A DNA stretch of 64,000 nucleotides from Acidobacteriota bacterium (GTDB lineage Bacteria; Acidobacteriota; Blastocatellia; Chloracidobacteriales; Chloracidobacteriaceae), in assembly GCA_016208495.1 (NCBI GenBank), contig JACQXX010000007.1, positions 1 through 64,000 on the forward strand, in the 5' to 3' direction. This document shows, one piece after another, positions 34,809 through 44,193 of the stretch. A model generated the notes under the pieces. It worked only from the letters and a program-made list of their open reading frames with translations. It did not search any database and had not been told where the DNA came from. A program made the translations under genes and the position numbers. Every line of letters starts with the position of its first letter. The first letter of the stretch is position 1.

Positions 34809-37592
34809 CTATCCTGGCTCTTTTTCCAGCAAGGCAAAAAGTTCATCAAACCGATACTGTTTGACCAGTCGGCGGAGCGTTTCTGCCAGAGACTGGTGAT
34901 GTGGTGGGAGTTGTTCGATCAACTCCAGGGCTTTCGCCGTTCGACCAGTGGTTAAACTGCGGTGAAATGCCGCTTTCCATTCCTCGTCTAACCCATTTTG
35001 CTGAGTGAGGTTTGAAGATTGATCGAAGCTTGATGGGGTGATCGGTGTCACTTCTTCCTGGAATTGAACTTTCAGATGGTGGCCAATCATTTCAAACAGC
35101 ATCTTTTCAGTAAATGGCTTGGCCAGATAGTCGTCAAATCCAGAAGCCAGAACGGCCAGGCGGTCTTCTTCAAACGCGCTAGCGGTCAGGGCAATGATTG
35201 GAAGCCGTGTTGAATGGTGTTCGGTTTCAGTGGCCCGTAAGCGCCGCACCACTTCAAATCCATCCATCCCAGGCATTCGCAGGTCCAGAAACATCATATC
35301 CGGACGATTGACAGCACACGTTTCAAGTGCCTGCTCCCCACTGCCAGCCGTCTGAACATCAAATCCGACCGTTTTCAAAAACGCCTCCATCACGCGCCGG
35401 TTTTCCAGGCGATCATCCACCACCAGAATCCGCCAGTGGGGTTGATTGGGCGCCAGTCCTGTCACTCGTTGTTGGACTGAATTACTGGCTGAGGTTTCGG
35501 CGGCAAGTGGAAGCCAGAATGAAAATATACTGCCAGCGCCCGGCTGACTTTCAACCTGGATTTCACCGCCCATCAACTGAACCAGGTTGCGGCTGATAGC
35601 CAAGCCGAGTCCGGTGCCCTGTTCTTTTCCAGCCAGTTCCCCCACTTGTGAAAACGGCTGGAAGAGTTTTTCAACCTCCTCGGGAGCCATCCCAATCCCC
35701 GTATCCGCCACCTCAAATCGAAATCCCGTGTCCTGGGCGTCAATGCGCACTGTCACTGAACCCTGGCGGGTAAATTTGACGGCGTTGGCGATCAGGTTCA
35801 TCAAAACCTGCCGCAGTTTGCCGGCATCTCCGCGCACCAATGTCGGAATGTTTGATGAGATTTCAACCTGTAATTTCAATCCTTTATCACTGACTTGAAG
35901 GCGAAAAACATCCTGCAAACTGCTGACCAGTTCGCGGAGGTCAAACGGCTGTTCGGTTAGCGTTAACCGACCGCTTTCAATTTTGGCAATCGAGAGCACA
36001 TCATTGATCAACCCCAACAAATGCTCACCGCTATGGGTGATGTAGCTGAGGTGTTCACGATCTTCGGCTGGGCGGTTGGCTTTGCGGTTCATCACCTGGG
36101 CAAACCCCAGAACGGAATTGAGCGGGGTACGGAGTTCGTGGCTCATATTCGCCAGGAAAATGTCTTTTGCCCGGTTGGCGCGCTCTGCCTCGGCTTTGGC
36201 TTTCAAGGCTGAAGCTTCAGACTCACGCAATTGTTCGACGGCAGTTTCAAGCTGGCCATTGGCGACAGCCAGTTCATGCGTTCGGGTTTCAACCTTTTGT
36301 TCCAGTTCCTGGTTCAGGACATCGAGTTCGGAATACACCCGATTGAAGCGGTTGGCGAGCGCCGCAGCCATTGAAAACATAAAAACGGCCAGGCCCACAT
36401 ATTGCAGAATGAAAAATGGCAAGATCCCAATCGGTGCCAGTAAGAGATAAACTTCGACCAGAGTTGCAATGCTGCCGCCAAATAAAATTGTTTGAGCCTC
36501 ACGATTCCCACGCCAGCTTTCGCGGATGACAAGTCCAAGGCACCCGACCATAACCGACATGAGGAGGCAGAAGTCAACTGTCGCAGCTCGCGGGTTGGTA
36601 ACAATTGAAGCTGGAAAGAGAAGGGTAAGGGCAAAACACAATCCCAAGGCAGCTTCGACGATGTATGCCAGCCGGTTTAATCCGAGTCCCAAAAAAGACA
36701 GGGTAAATGGCACCATACACATAAAGACCAGATACAGCGTGCAGTTGGTGAGAATGTTGCCGACAAATGGAGGCAGAAGAAACTCTGCCCAGGGCGTTAG
36801 CGCCAGGTTATTGATTGCCGAAGCCAGCAGAATCAACCCAAACCAGAGATACTCGCGGAGTTGCCGTCGTCGCCAAAAAAGCAACAGGTGATAGAGCCCG
36901 GCCACAACAAAAATCGCGGCAAAGATGAGTTGGGGCAAATGATTGATCAAACGGTTTCGTTTGTGAGCAATAGCCAGTTCGGCCAGCAAGGTTGTTTCAC
37001 CCAGTTGAAACCGACCGCCTTGAAACCCACCCTGTCGCGGAAAATATTGGGCAGCCTGAGGACTCCAAAAAAAGCGAACGGCAATGACCAGTACCCCATC
37101 TGCCGGGATGAGTTCCGGCGGAACTGAAAACACCTGGGGGCCTTCCAACCGGTCAAGTGAAAAAAGTGGCGGTGGCGATTTCCCCCAATTTCCGACCGTG
37201 TGCCCCTGGATAAACACCTCACCTTCACTGGTTCGGGGCGGTGTCAGTGTGATTGCAAATGAGTGTTGAGGCGCTGTGGGTACCTGATCCGTCAACAGTT
37301 GTACTTTCAACCGATACCAGCCATATCCGCTATATCCCGCATATCCCTGTTTGACCCAACTTTCAGTGGTTGAAATTTCCTTCCAGGCTGAGTCGTCAAA
37401 ACGGCTGTCTGCCCAGGTCGAGTTATCTCCAGGCTGAAATTTCCATTTGAATTCATTCAGATCGGCTTTGGCATTGATGAGCCTGACTGAAACTGGCTCG
37501 GTGCGTGCCAGCAGTGTTTGAGGTGAAGCCCAGACGAACCAGAGTCCAACCAATCCACTGAGGATGAGACGAAACAGCGACAGGAATTTCAT
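34809..37592 (-). CDS. Hybrid sensor histidine kinase with 7TM sensor and receiver
   Basis: A 927-residue inner-membrane signalling protein. I start it at ATG 37592, which begins a signal peptide (MKFLSLFRLILSGLVGLWFV); the frame continues to TTG 37661 without support. Order: periplasmic jelly-roll-like sensor (about 35-205, WKFQPGDNSTWADSRFDDSA; 7TMR-DISMED2-like), seven membrane segments (about 215-410), coiled coil (about 415-470), HisKA FLANMSHELRTPL with His near 483, HATPase with ADTGIGM and GTGLGLAI, receiver ILVVDD with phosphoacceptor Asp near 768 (FLDLRMPGMDG), and a C-terminal helical tail of 120 residues that may be an Hpt-like remnant. The sensed signal is unknown. It is not next to a separate regulator gene. 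Confidence 0.9.
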   Translation of the reverse strand: MKFLSLFRLILSGLVGLWFVWASPQTLLARTEPVSVRLINAKADLNEFKWKFQPGDNSTWADSRFDDSAWKEISTTESWVKQGYAGYSGYGWYRLKVQLLTDQVPTAPQHSFAITLTPPRTSEGEVFIQGHTVGNWGKSPPPLFSLDRLEGPQVFSVPPELIPADGVLVIAVRFFWSPQAAQYFPRQGGFQGGRFQLGETTLLAELAIAHKRNRLINHLPQLIFAAIFVVAGLYHLLLFWRRRQLREYLWFGLILLASAINNLALTPWAEFLLPPFVGNILTNCTLYLVFMCMVPFTLSFLGLGLNRLAYIVEAALGLCFALTLLFPASIVTNPRAATVDFCLLMSVMVGCLGLVIRESWRGNREAQTILFGGSIATLVEVYLLLAPIGILPFFILQYVGLAVFMFSMAAALANRFNRVYSELDVLNQELEQKVETRTHELAVANGQLETAVEQLRESEASALKAKAEAERANRAKDIFLANMSHELRTPLNSVLGFAQVMNRKANRPAEDREHLSYITHSGEHLLGLINDVLSIAKIESGRLTLTEQPFDLRELVSSLQDVFRLQVSDKGLKLQVEISSNIPTLVRGDAGKLRQVLMNLIANAVKFTRQGSVTVRIDAQDTGFRFEVADTGIGMAPEEVEKLFQPFSQVGELAGKEQGTGLGLAISRNLVQLMGGEIQVESQPGAGSIFSFWLPLAAETSASNSVQQRVTGLAPNQPHWRILVVDDRLENRRVMEAFLKTVGFDVQTAGSGEQALETCAVNRPDMMFLDLRMPGMDGFEVVRRLRATETEHHSTRLPIIALTASAFEEDRLAVLASGFDDYLAKPFTEKMLFEMIGHHLKVQFQEEVTPITPSSFDQSSNLTQQNGLDEEWKAAFHRSLTTGRTAKALELIEQLPPHHQSLAETLRRLVKQYRFDELFALLEKEPG

Positions 37593-37708
37593 GATGTTGA
37601 CCGATGAAAACCGCAGGTGGGCGACGAAATGTGCCATCCACAGAATAAAGATTTTCGACAAGCCGTCAATGAATCACATTTTCGATGGCATAGCATTTCA
37701 GAAAAAGG

Positions 37709-37797
37709 TTCAGAGTCCCGCCTTTAGGCGGTCTTTTTTCTAAAGCACACATTTTCAATATTTTCCAAATCATTCCGCCTAAAGGCGGGACTCTAAA
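37709..37797. repeat. REPIN-like inverted pair
   Basis: Two 23-bp arms in opposite orientation (37709-37731 and 37775-37797, 22 of 23 matching; GAGTCCCGCCTTTAGGCGG) flank 43 bp of AT-rich DNA. Each arm contains its own short palindrome (CCGCCTTTAGGCGG), which is the layout of two REPs forming a REPIN. It sits between the divergent kinase and lnt genes. No RAYT transposase gene is in the window. Confidence 0.75.
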
Positions 37798-37853
37798 CAA
37801 TATCCGAAAAGCTATAGCAGGGGGATTTGAGATGATGAGGAAGGGGTGAACAC

Positions 37854-39509
37854 ATGTCGAAATCACGGTTCATCACACACCTGTACCAGTTGCGACCTTA
37901 TTTGCTGAGCGGGCTCTTGTTCAGTCTGTCCTATCCGTCATATCCGTGGGTTCGGCTCGAATTACTGGCCTGGGTCTGTCTGGTGCCGATGCTGTTGGCG
38001 CTCCGGTCGGTGACTTCGTTTCGCAAAATGTTTGGTCTGGCCTGGGTCACGATGTTTGTTGGCTGTCTGCATACAATGACCTGGTGTATGTGGGCCAGTC
38101 CGTGGCTGATTGGCGGTTTTGTGCTGGTGGCCGCGTTCATTTTGGCCGCACCGTTTGCCGTTTTTGGGGTGATTCAAAAGCGGCTGAATCGTCGGGTTGC
38201 GCTCTGGACATTGCCCGTGGTGTGGACGGCCTCAGACTGGATTCATCACAGTCTGGACGGAACCTTCGGGGGGTTGGGGTTTGGGGTCACCCAGCACAAG
38301 TTGACGTGGCTGATTCAATTTATTGATGTGACAGGAGTTTGGGGGCTGACCTTCTGGCTGGTTTTGATGAATGTCGCCATGACCGTCGCCATCGAGGAAT
38401 TCCAGGCCCGACAGCAATCTGCAGGTGAAACGATGGCGCGGCAATATCTCGTCCGGCGGCTGGCTCTGACCGGCGCCACATTGCTGATAGTTCCGCTTTT
38501 GTATTCAGCCTGGGTTTTTTCACAGCCTGAACGCTTTTCAAATCGCGGTCAGCTTTCAGTCATGCTGGTCCAGCCCAATGTCAACCCGTGGGTTCGCCTG
38601 ACGCCGGAACTCGCCACGCAGGTCATTGGTCAGACCGTGGTTGTCACCAACCACGCGCTCAAGGATTCCAAACCGGATTTGATTGTCTGGCCTGAAGTCG
38701 CCGTGCCGTCCGTGCTGCTCCACAATCAATCGGACCGTGAATTTCTCGCGCGACAGGTCCGACGCTGGAACGTGTCGCTGGTGACCGGGACGCTTGATGT
38801 GCCTTCTCAGGAGTATTCGTCATCAGCTTCGAAATCAGAAAAACGTCTGGTTTGGAATAGCTCGGTGATGGTGTCGCCCGAGCGGAATGTCAGCGGGCAG
38901 GTCACCGGAACCACGATTTCAACGCCATATCACAAACAGAAATTGATGCCGTTTTTTGAGCGGGTTCCGCTGGTGCAATGGGTTCCCTCGCTAGAGCGTT
39001 TCACGTCTCATCCCACAATGGCAAATCGGCTGATTCCAGGTCGCACGACAGGCACCTTTTCCTTCCAAACCACCACCCAGCAAACAGTTACGGTCGGAGC
39101 ACCAGTTTGCTATGAACATTTCTACCCTCAGGTGATGGCCGATTTTGTGCGCAACGGCGCCAATCTGCTGGTTCTGCTTTCCAACGACGGCTGGTTTGCC
39201 AAAACCCACGGCGAGTATCAGATAGCTGCTTTTACCGAGTTGCGGGCGATTGAAACCCGGCGGGCGATTGCCCGATGTGCCAATACCGGGATTACCTGCC
39301 TGATTGATCCGTATGGGCGCACGTATCAGGCGCTTCCGTGGTGGCAGGAAGATGTTCTGGTTGGGGTCGTTCCGCTTTCAACCCAGTTGAGTGTGTATGT
39401 CCGCTACCCGGATGTTTTTCCCAAAACCTGTGTATGGCTGGCACTGGCCGTGGTTTTCGGTGCGTTTCGAGGCTGGGCCAAAGAATGCGGGCTGAAGAAA
39501 ATGGGCTGA
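37854..39509 (+). CDS. lnt: Apolipoprotein N-acyltransferase
   Basis: A 551-residue inner-membrane enzyme that adds the third acyl chain to lipoproteins. GGAAGGGG precedes the ATG. The N-terminal half has seven or so membrane segments; the C-terminal half is a nitrilase-fold domain. The catalytic triad is readable: Glu near 281 (VWPEVAVPS), Lys near 360 (PYHKQKLMPFFERVPL) and Cys near 418 (GAPVCYEHF), followed by NLLVLLSNDGWF. The final membrane segment lies at about 525-540. Length and motif spacing fit Lnt well. Divergent from the hybrid kinase; the REPIN-like pair lies between them. Confidence 0.93.
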   Translation: MSKSRFITHLYQLRPYLLSGLLFSLSYPSYPWVRLELLAWVCLVPMLLALRSVTSFRKMFGLAWVTMFVGCLHTMTWCMWASPWLIGGFVLVAAFILAAPFAVFGVIQKRLNRRVALWTLPVVWTASDWIHHSLDGTFGGLGFGVTQHKLTWLIQFIDVTGVWGLTFWLVLMNVAMTVAIEEFQARQQSAGETMARQYLVRRLALTGATLLIVPLLYSAWVFSQPERFSNRGQLSVMLVQPNVNPWVRLTPELATQVIGQTVVVTNHALKDSKPDLIVWPEVAVPSVLLHNQSDREFLARQVRRWNVSLVTGTLDVPSQEYSSSASKSEKRLVWNSSVMVSPERNVSGQVTGTTISTPYHKQKLMPFFERVPLVQWVPSLERFTSHPTMANRLIPGRTTGTFSFQTTTQQTVTVGAPVCYEHFYPQVMADFVRNGANLLVLLSNDGWFAKTHGEYQIAAFTELRAIETRRAIARCANTGITCLIDPYGRTYQALPWWQEDVLVGVVPLSTQLSVYVRYPDVFPKTCVWLALAVVFGAFRGWAKECGLKKMG

Positions 39510-39616
39510 AGAAAACGGGAATTTTGTCTTGAGCCCGAAGTCTTCAGCCCCAAGCCCGTAGCCCTGGTTTTTTCAGCCCTGTTTTCTTCAGCCCGACTTC
39601 TTCAACCCCAAATCCT
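39505..39616. repeat. GGCTGAAGAA and complementary TTCTTCAGCCC arrays
   Basis: Starts inside the last codons of lnt (GGGCTGAAGAAAATGGGCTGAAG, the encoded end being ECGLKKMG) and continues with TTCAGCCC words in the opposite sense, so the two halves can pair as a hairpin. Confidence 0.65.
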
Positions 39617-39636
39617 TATGTTCCAGGAGAAAGAGT

Positions 39637-42600
39637 ATGTCCAAACGATTCCTTTTCATGATGTTTGTTATCACGGTGCTCTTCGGAGGGCTGATGGTTG
39701 ATGTGTCATTGTCATCAAAGAATGTTCAGGCCAACACAATAACAGTCACTGACAAACCTGATGCTGACCCCACACCTTACCCTGTTGTGGAGATGGCAGG
39801 TCAGATCAAACGGGAAGCGGCCTATTTTTCGACTTCTGGCTCAAGTCAACTTTCCAACGCAGCCCATCTGGTTGAGAACCACAAGGGCGGGGCATCGCAG
39901 GCCGTTGGTTCCATGGTTTTTTCGCTGGGTCTTCTGGCTGGCGGACTGATACTGGCAATTTCGTTGGTTTCTTTGCCTGGAATGGGCCCCAAGGCTGGCG
40001 TGCTACTGTATGGGAAGTGGGGGGCTGGCATGTGTGTGCTGGCAGCGCTGGTCGGAGTTCGCGGCGTGGTCGGCGTGCCTGATACTGCTCGTACCATTTC
40101 AAAACCGATATCGGCGCCCGTGAAACAAACTGGAAGCGGGACACCGGATTTTGTCGCTTCGCTGGAAATCGGTGGACGCGGGACCACTCAAATTGGTGGA
40201 GCTGCCGTGGATGAAGCCGGCAATTTGTATGTCACTGGGGGTTTTTCAGAACATATCTTTTTTGCCACCACGCCGCCCACAAAGCTGACTTCGACGAAGG
40301 GCTATGATTTCTTTATCGCCAAATACAGCCCGGCCCGAAAGTGTCTGTGGGCCCGCGTGGCCAATGGAACGAGTGAAATTTCTTCAGAATTATCCCTGGA
40401 TGGCGGATTGACAATCGCGACTGATGGTCAGGGGAACTGTTATGTCGGAGGTGGGTTTGTTTCGTCGCTGGTATTCAAGACGGAAAGCGGCAGCACGGCA
40501 GTGACGTTGGCGGCTTCTGGCTCGGGGCTCAACACCGAACCGTTTGTGGCGAAATACAACACTGACGGCACGTTGGTATGGGCAAAAGGAGGGAACAGCG
40601 GCAGTCCTCAGTCAACCGATTCGTTAAATAACAACATCAACAGCATCCTCAAGCTTGTGGTTGACCGTCAGGGAACGCCCTATGTGACCGGCCATCTGAC
40701 TGGAAATTCCTTTCTTGGAAAACCGGCTCAGATTTCCGGAGTGCAGGATTCAATTGTGGCCCGGCTCAATCCCGCGACTGGCGATCCGGTCTGGGTAACG
40801 GCGCCAGTTTCGACTGGTTCAGAAAGCATATTTGATCTGGCACTTGATGGAGTGGGAAATCTGTATCTGGTCGGAGCTTTTTTAGGACAGCCGATCACGT
40901 TTCCAACGCCCTCATCACCAACCACCTTCGCGTTGAGTGACCATGATGCAGATACCTACGTCGCGAAATACACTCCGAATGGCCAGTGTCTGTTTGCACG
41001 ACAGATCGGCGGGGGCAGAATTGTCGGGTTTGACATTGCGGCTACCAGTGCCGGTGATTTTTATGTCACCGGGGCTTTTATCTCACAGGCGGTGTTTGGT
41101 GACGTTACGCTGACGACTAATGCAGTCAGTATTTCCGGGTTTTTAGCCAAATACAGTGCCAGCGGCACCCTGTTGTTTGCCCAGGAATTTGGGAAAAACC
41201 TCTATACCAGTGGCAACCGGGTTGAGGTGGATGCCAGCGGTACGGTGTATGTGGTTGGGTATCTGAGAGGCGAAGCAATCTTTGGCGGCATTGGTCAAAA
41301 CGCCCAGACACTCAGTTCAAGCAATGTCAGTATGTTTCTGGCGGTGTATAACGCGGCTGGAGCTTTCCAATATGCCAGATTGCTTCAGGGGGCGAATAAC
41401 CTGAGTTTGAATTTGCTGTTTAAAAATCCAAACACCCAGGTCAACGTCGAACCGATCAACCTGATGGTCAATCAGGTTTCCGGGCAGTTGATGGTTTCAG
41501 GAGATTTTAGTGGAACACTTGAAATTTCCCCAATCCTGGAAATTGACACCGAAGACTATGATTTTGACGGAGATACCGAAGAAGACAGCACCGATTTTGA
41601 TGGCGACGGTGATGATGATGCGGATGACAATGACGATGACGATGACGACGATGATGACGACGATGATGATGACGATGGTGATGGCGACGGCGATGGCGAC
41701 GGCGACGGTGAAGGTGAAGGTGGTCGCCAATCCTCAACCCCAAATCGAAATGGCTTTGTAGCCTTCATTCCATTGTTCCAGGTCACGGTTGAGGCTCCAA
41801 CGGCCCAACTGACCTTCCCCAGAGGCGGTGAAACCTTTACTGCGGGCCGTACCTTGAACCTTACCTGGAATTCAAATGACCAGGCCGGTGTGGTGTCGCA
41901 CGATCTGGCGCTTTCAACCACCAGTGGTCGGGATTTTACCACCACGATCATCACTGGTCTGTCAGGTCTGGCCCAGAGTTTTGACTACCAGATTCCAGAT
42001 TCGCTCAGAACCGATACCGGACGGATTCGGCTGACAGCCGCCAATGCTGCCGGATTGACAGCGCAGTCCGTAACACCAACGGATTTCCGAATCGTGGCCC
42101 CGAGCAACGACCGTGAAAATCCAACCGTAACCGTGCAATCGCCGGTTGCTGGTGCGACATTCAGTTCCATCGCCGGTGCGCAGGTAAATGTGGCCTGGAC
42201 GTCAACCGACAATGTTGGTGTCGTATCCCACACGGTGAAGTTCTCTGGCTCACGCAACGGTGCCACCTTTACTCAAACCGTGGCTTCCGGGTTACCTGGA
42301 ACCGCCACGAGTTTTGTTCTCCAGATTGTAAAAGACGATGTCGTGGCCAATGGTCAAATGCTGATTGAAGCCACGGATGCGGCTGGAAATACTGGTCAAG
42401 GACGTTCCGGTATTTTCACCATTACCAAGGCCGCAAGCGACACCATCGCCCCGGTTGTGTCTGGGGTGACCCCATCCAACACCAAAATCAAGCGCAAGAA
42501 GAACCCGAATGTGACCATTTCGTGGACCTCAACCGACAACGTGGGTGTGGTGTCGCACGACCTGTCTTTTGCCGCAAATGGTTCTGATTTCTCGACTTCA

Positions 42601-42753
42601 GTGGTGTCCGGATTGCCCGGAAGTGCTCAATCATTTGTCTGGAGCATTCCTTCCAGCATTCCAAAAACCAAAACTGGCGTGGTGAAAGTTGTGGCGAAAG
42701 ACGCGGCTGGAAATTCTGGTGAAGCCCGATCAGGCGCGGTGTCAATTAAGTAA
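39637..42753 (+). CDS. Exported protein with SBBP-like propeller, poly-Asp tract and three Ig-like domains
   Basis: A 1038-residue exported protein; GGAGAAAGAG precedes the ATG. Signal segment at 5-25, a second hydrophobic stretch near 90-145 that could anchor it, then repeats with AAVDEAGNLYVTGGF, KYSPARKCLWARVA and similar (SBBP/beta-propeller type, about 165-630). Residues 638-700 are extremely acidic: about 15 consecutive Asp followed by (Gly-Asp)n and (Gly-Glu)n, probably binding calcium or other cations. Three Ig-like domains follow (about 720, 828, 937), of the same type as in the 964-14247 genes (GGETF, SSD/STDN-x-GVVSHD). The acidic tract may be a calcium-dependent hinge between propeller and Ig stalk. 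Confidence 0.85.
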   Translation: MSKRFLFMMFVITVLFGGLMVDVSLSSKNVQANTITVTDKPDADPTPYPVVEMAGQIKREAAYFSTSGSSQLSNAAHLVENHKGGASQAVGSMVFSLGLLAGGLILAISLVSLPGMGPKAGVLLYGKWGAGMCVLAALVGVRGVVGVPDTARTISKPISAPVKQTGSGTPDFVASLEIGGRGTTQIGGAAVDEAGNLYVTGGFSEHIFFATTPPTKLTSTKGYDFFIAKYSPARKCLWARVANGTSEISSELSLDGGLTIATDGQGNCYVGGGFVSSLVFKTESGSTAVTLAASGSGLNTEPFVAKYNTDGTLVWAKGGNSGSPQSTDSLNNNINSILKLVVDRQGTPYVTGHLTGNSFLGKPAQISGVQDSIVARLNPATGDPVWVTAPVSTGSESIFDLALDGVGNLYLVGAFLGQPITFPTPSSPTTFALSDHDADTYVAKYTPNGQCLFARQIGGGRIVGFDIAATSAGDFYVTGAFISQAVFGDVTLTTNAVSISGFLAKYSASGTLLFAQEFGKNLYTSGNRVEVDASGTVYVVGYLRGEAIFGGIGQNAQTLSSSNVSMFLAVYNAAGAFQYARLLQGANNLSLNLLFKNPNTQVNVEPINLMVNQVSGQLMVSGDFSGTLEISPILEIDTEDYDFDGDTEEDSTDFDGDGDDDADDNDDDDDDDDDDDDDDDGDGDGDGDGDGEGEGGRQSSTPNRNGFVAFIPLFQVTVEAPTAQLTFPRGGETFTAGRTLNLTWNSNDQAGVVSHDLALSTTSGRDFTTTIITGLSGLAQSFDYQIPDSLRTDTGRIRLTAANAAGLTAQSVTPTDFRIVAPSNDRENPTVTVQSPVAGATFSSIAGAQVNVAWTSTDNVGVVSHTVKFSGSRNGATFTQTVASGLPGTATSFVLQIVKDDVVANGQMLIEATDAAGNTGQGRSGIFTITKAASDTIAPVVSGVTPSNTKIKRKKNPNVTISWTSTDNVGVVSHDLSFAANGSDFSTSVVSGLPGSAQSFVWSIPSSIPKTKTGVVKVVAKDAAGNSGEARSGAVSIK
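41603..41722 (+). repeat. GAT/GAC trinucleotide repeat in coding region
   Basis: GATGAC-type codons repeat for about 90 bp followed by GGCGAC and GGTGAA repeats. It encodes the poly-Asp and (Gly-Asp/Glu) tract. Mixed GAT/GAC codons reduce slippage, but length differences between strains are likely. Confidence 0.8.
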
Positions 42754-42862
42754 TCAGGGGTCAGGGGTCAGGGGTCAGGGTTTCGAGTTTTGGTCCTTTA
42801 TGTCCTTTATGTCCTTTTCCTGATCGGACCCCCGACCCCCGAACCCTGACCTCTGACCCCTA
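42754..42862. repeat. Inverted CAGGGGT and GACCCCT/GAACCCC arrays
   Basis: Four AGGGGTC copies start at the stop codon; TTTATGTCC nonamers (42797-42823) are in the middle; the arm CGGACCCCCGACCCCCGAAC with TGACCTCTGACCCCTAAAAT closes the hairpin. The array stops 10 bases before the ATG at 42870. Confidence 0.75.
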
Positions 42863-42869
42863 AAATGAT

Positions 42870-43922
42870 ATGATTCACCACACCGTTCAACCTCGCCAAT
42901 TTCGGTTTTCTGGTTTTATGTCCAACGTTGCGCTTCCACATTTGAGATACAAAGCCAGCATTTTGGCGGTGGATGACAACCCGGCGAATCTGGACGTACT
43001 GGCGCAAATGCTGGCCGGGGCGTCCTATGAGGTGCGGTTTGCCACCAGCGGTGTGATGGCCATTGGCGCCGTGCGGGCTGAACTTCCAGACCTGATCTTG
43101 CTCGATGTGAAAATGCCGGGGATGGATGGGTTGACGGTGTGTCGCGAACTCAAAACTGACCCGACCACCCGTGATGTGCCGGTCATTTTTATCAGTGCCC
43201 AGGATGCCGAGGATGATAAACTCCGGGCGTTTGAAGTCGGTGGGGTAGATTATGTGACCAAGCCGTTTCACCCTGCCGAAGTCATTGCGCGGGTTGAAAG
43301 CCAGTTGAAAATTGCACGGTTGACTGACGAACTCCGTCAGCAAGTACTGCGCTATCAACTCAATCCGCATTTCCTCTTCAACTCATTCTTGTCCATTCGC
43401 TCATTGATTGATGAAAATCCAGAGGCAGCGCGAGAGATGGTAACCCAGCTTTCTGATTTCACGCGCTACCTGTTGATGCAGCGTGGTTCAAGTGATATTC
43501 CTCTCTCTGAAGAACTTGAAGCGATTCAGAACTATCTGGCAGTTGAAAAAATCCGGTTTGAACACAAACTGCAGCTTGAAACTGATCTCGAACCAGGGAT
43601 GGTGGATGGCTTGATTCCACCCTTTTTGTTTCAGCCGCTGGTGGAAAATGCGTTGAAGTACGGGGCCAAAACCAGTCAGCTTCCATTACGAGTTCAGGTC
43701 ACGGCCAGAGCGGAGGCGAAAGGGCTTCGGTTTCGAGTTTCCAACACCGGGAAATGGATTGAACCAGAGGCCAATCTGGATGGTCGGTCACTTCGCGAAG
43801 GACTCGGCGTCGGGTTGCAAAACGTTCGTCAGCGACTGAGCCGCAGGTTTCCAGGCCAGCACGAATTTCTGATTTCAGAAAAAGACGGCTGGGTCCACGT
43901 TGAAATTGTGATTACCTTTTAG
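42870..43922 (+). CDS. Receiver-LytS-type histidine kinase fusion
   Basis: A 350-residue cytoplasmic protein with two parts in an unusual order. An N-terminal receiver (about 30-150) has ILAVDDN, phosphoacceptor D77 (LILLDVKMPGMDG) and YVTKPFHP. A LytS/AlgZ-type kinase (His_kinase plus HATPase) follows, with QLNPHFLFNS (His167) and FLFQPLVENALKYG as the N-box, and GVGLQNVRQRL as a G-box. It has no membrane segment, so its input is probably another kinase acting on the receiver. The next gene encodes a LytTR regulator that it probably phosphorylates. ATG is preceded by repeat array, not by a Shine-Dalgarno site; an internal ATG (residue 17) is possible. Confidence 0.9.
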   Translation: MIHHTVQPRQFRFSGFMSNVALPHLRYKASILAVDDNPANLDVLAQMLAGASYEVRFATSGVMAIGAVRAELPDLILLDVKMPGMDGLTVCRELKTDPTTRDVPVIFISAQDAEDDKLRAFEVGGVDYVTKPFHPAEVIARVESQLKIARLTDELRQQVLRYQLNPHFLFNSFLSIRSLIDENPEAAREMVTQLSDFTRYLLMQRGSSDIPLSEELEAIQNYLAVEKIRFEHKLQLETDLEPGMVDGLIPPFLFQPLVENALKYGAKTSQLPLRVQVTARAEAKGLRFRVSNTGKWIEPEANLDGRSLREGLGVGLQNVRQRLSRRFPGQHEFLISEKDGWVHVEIVITF

Positions 43923-44191
43923 AATGAAGAATGAAGAATGAAGAATGAAGAAAACCAGGGTTCAGGGTTTTCAAAGGAAAAAAGCAATTTTGAAATTGTA
44001 AAGTACCGATGCCAGATAGGGTTTTCAGACCCGCAAGGTCGTCGTTCAATAGCCGTGGTGCGAAGCTCACGGAAAGAGAATAGAAAAGGAATTGATTCGA
44101 AGACCCTGAACCCTGAACCCCGAACCCTGAGAACCCTGAACCCTGAACCCCGAACCCCGAACCCTGAACCCTGAACCCCGAACCCCGAACC
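43921..44191. repeat. Large inverted array region between kinase and regulator
   Basis: Four GAATGAA heptamers at the stop codon, then CCAGGGTTCAGGGTT (43963), then about 100 bp of plain sequence, and finally about 14 AACCCTG/AACCCCG heptamers (44103-44190) that end two bases before the ATG. The CAGGGTT copies are complementary to the AACCCTG array. The TTCGAAGACCC junction is at 44096. Confidence 0.8.
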
Positions 44192-44193
44192 GT

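Noticed and set aside
41497-41743. Antisense Ile/Val-rich and His/Arg-rich frames
   Set aside because: Shadows of the GAT/GAC repeat that encodes the poly-Asp tract.
43921-44191. Telomere-like or vector-derived repeat contamination
   Set aside because: Words differ among gaps and share joints with other gaps across 60 kb, so they belong to this genome.
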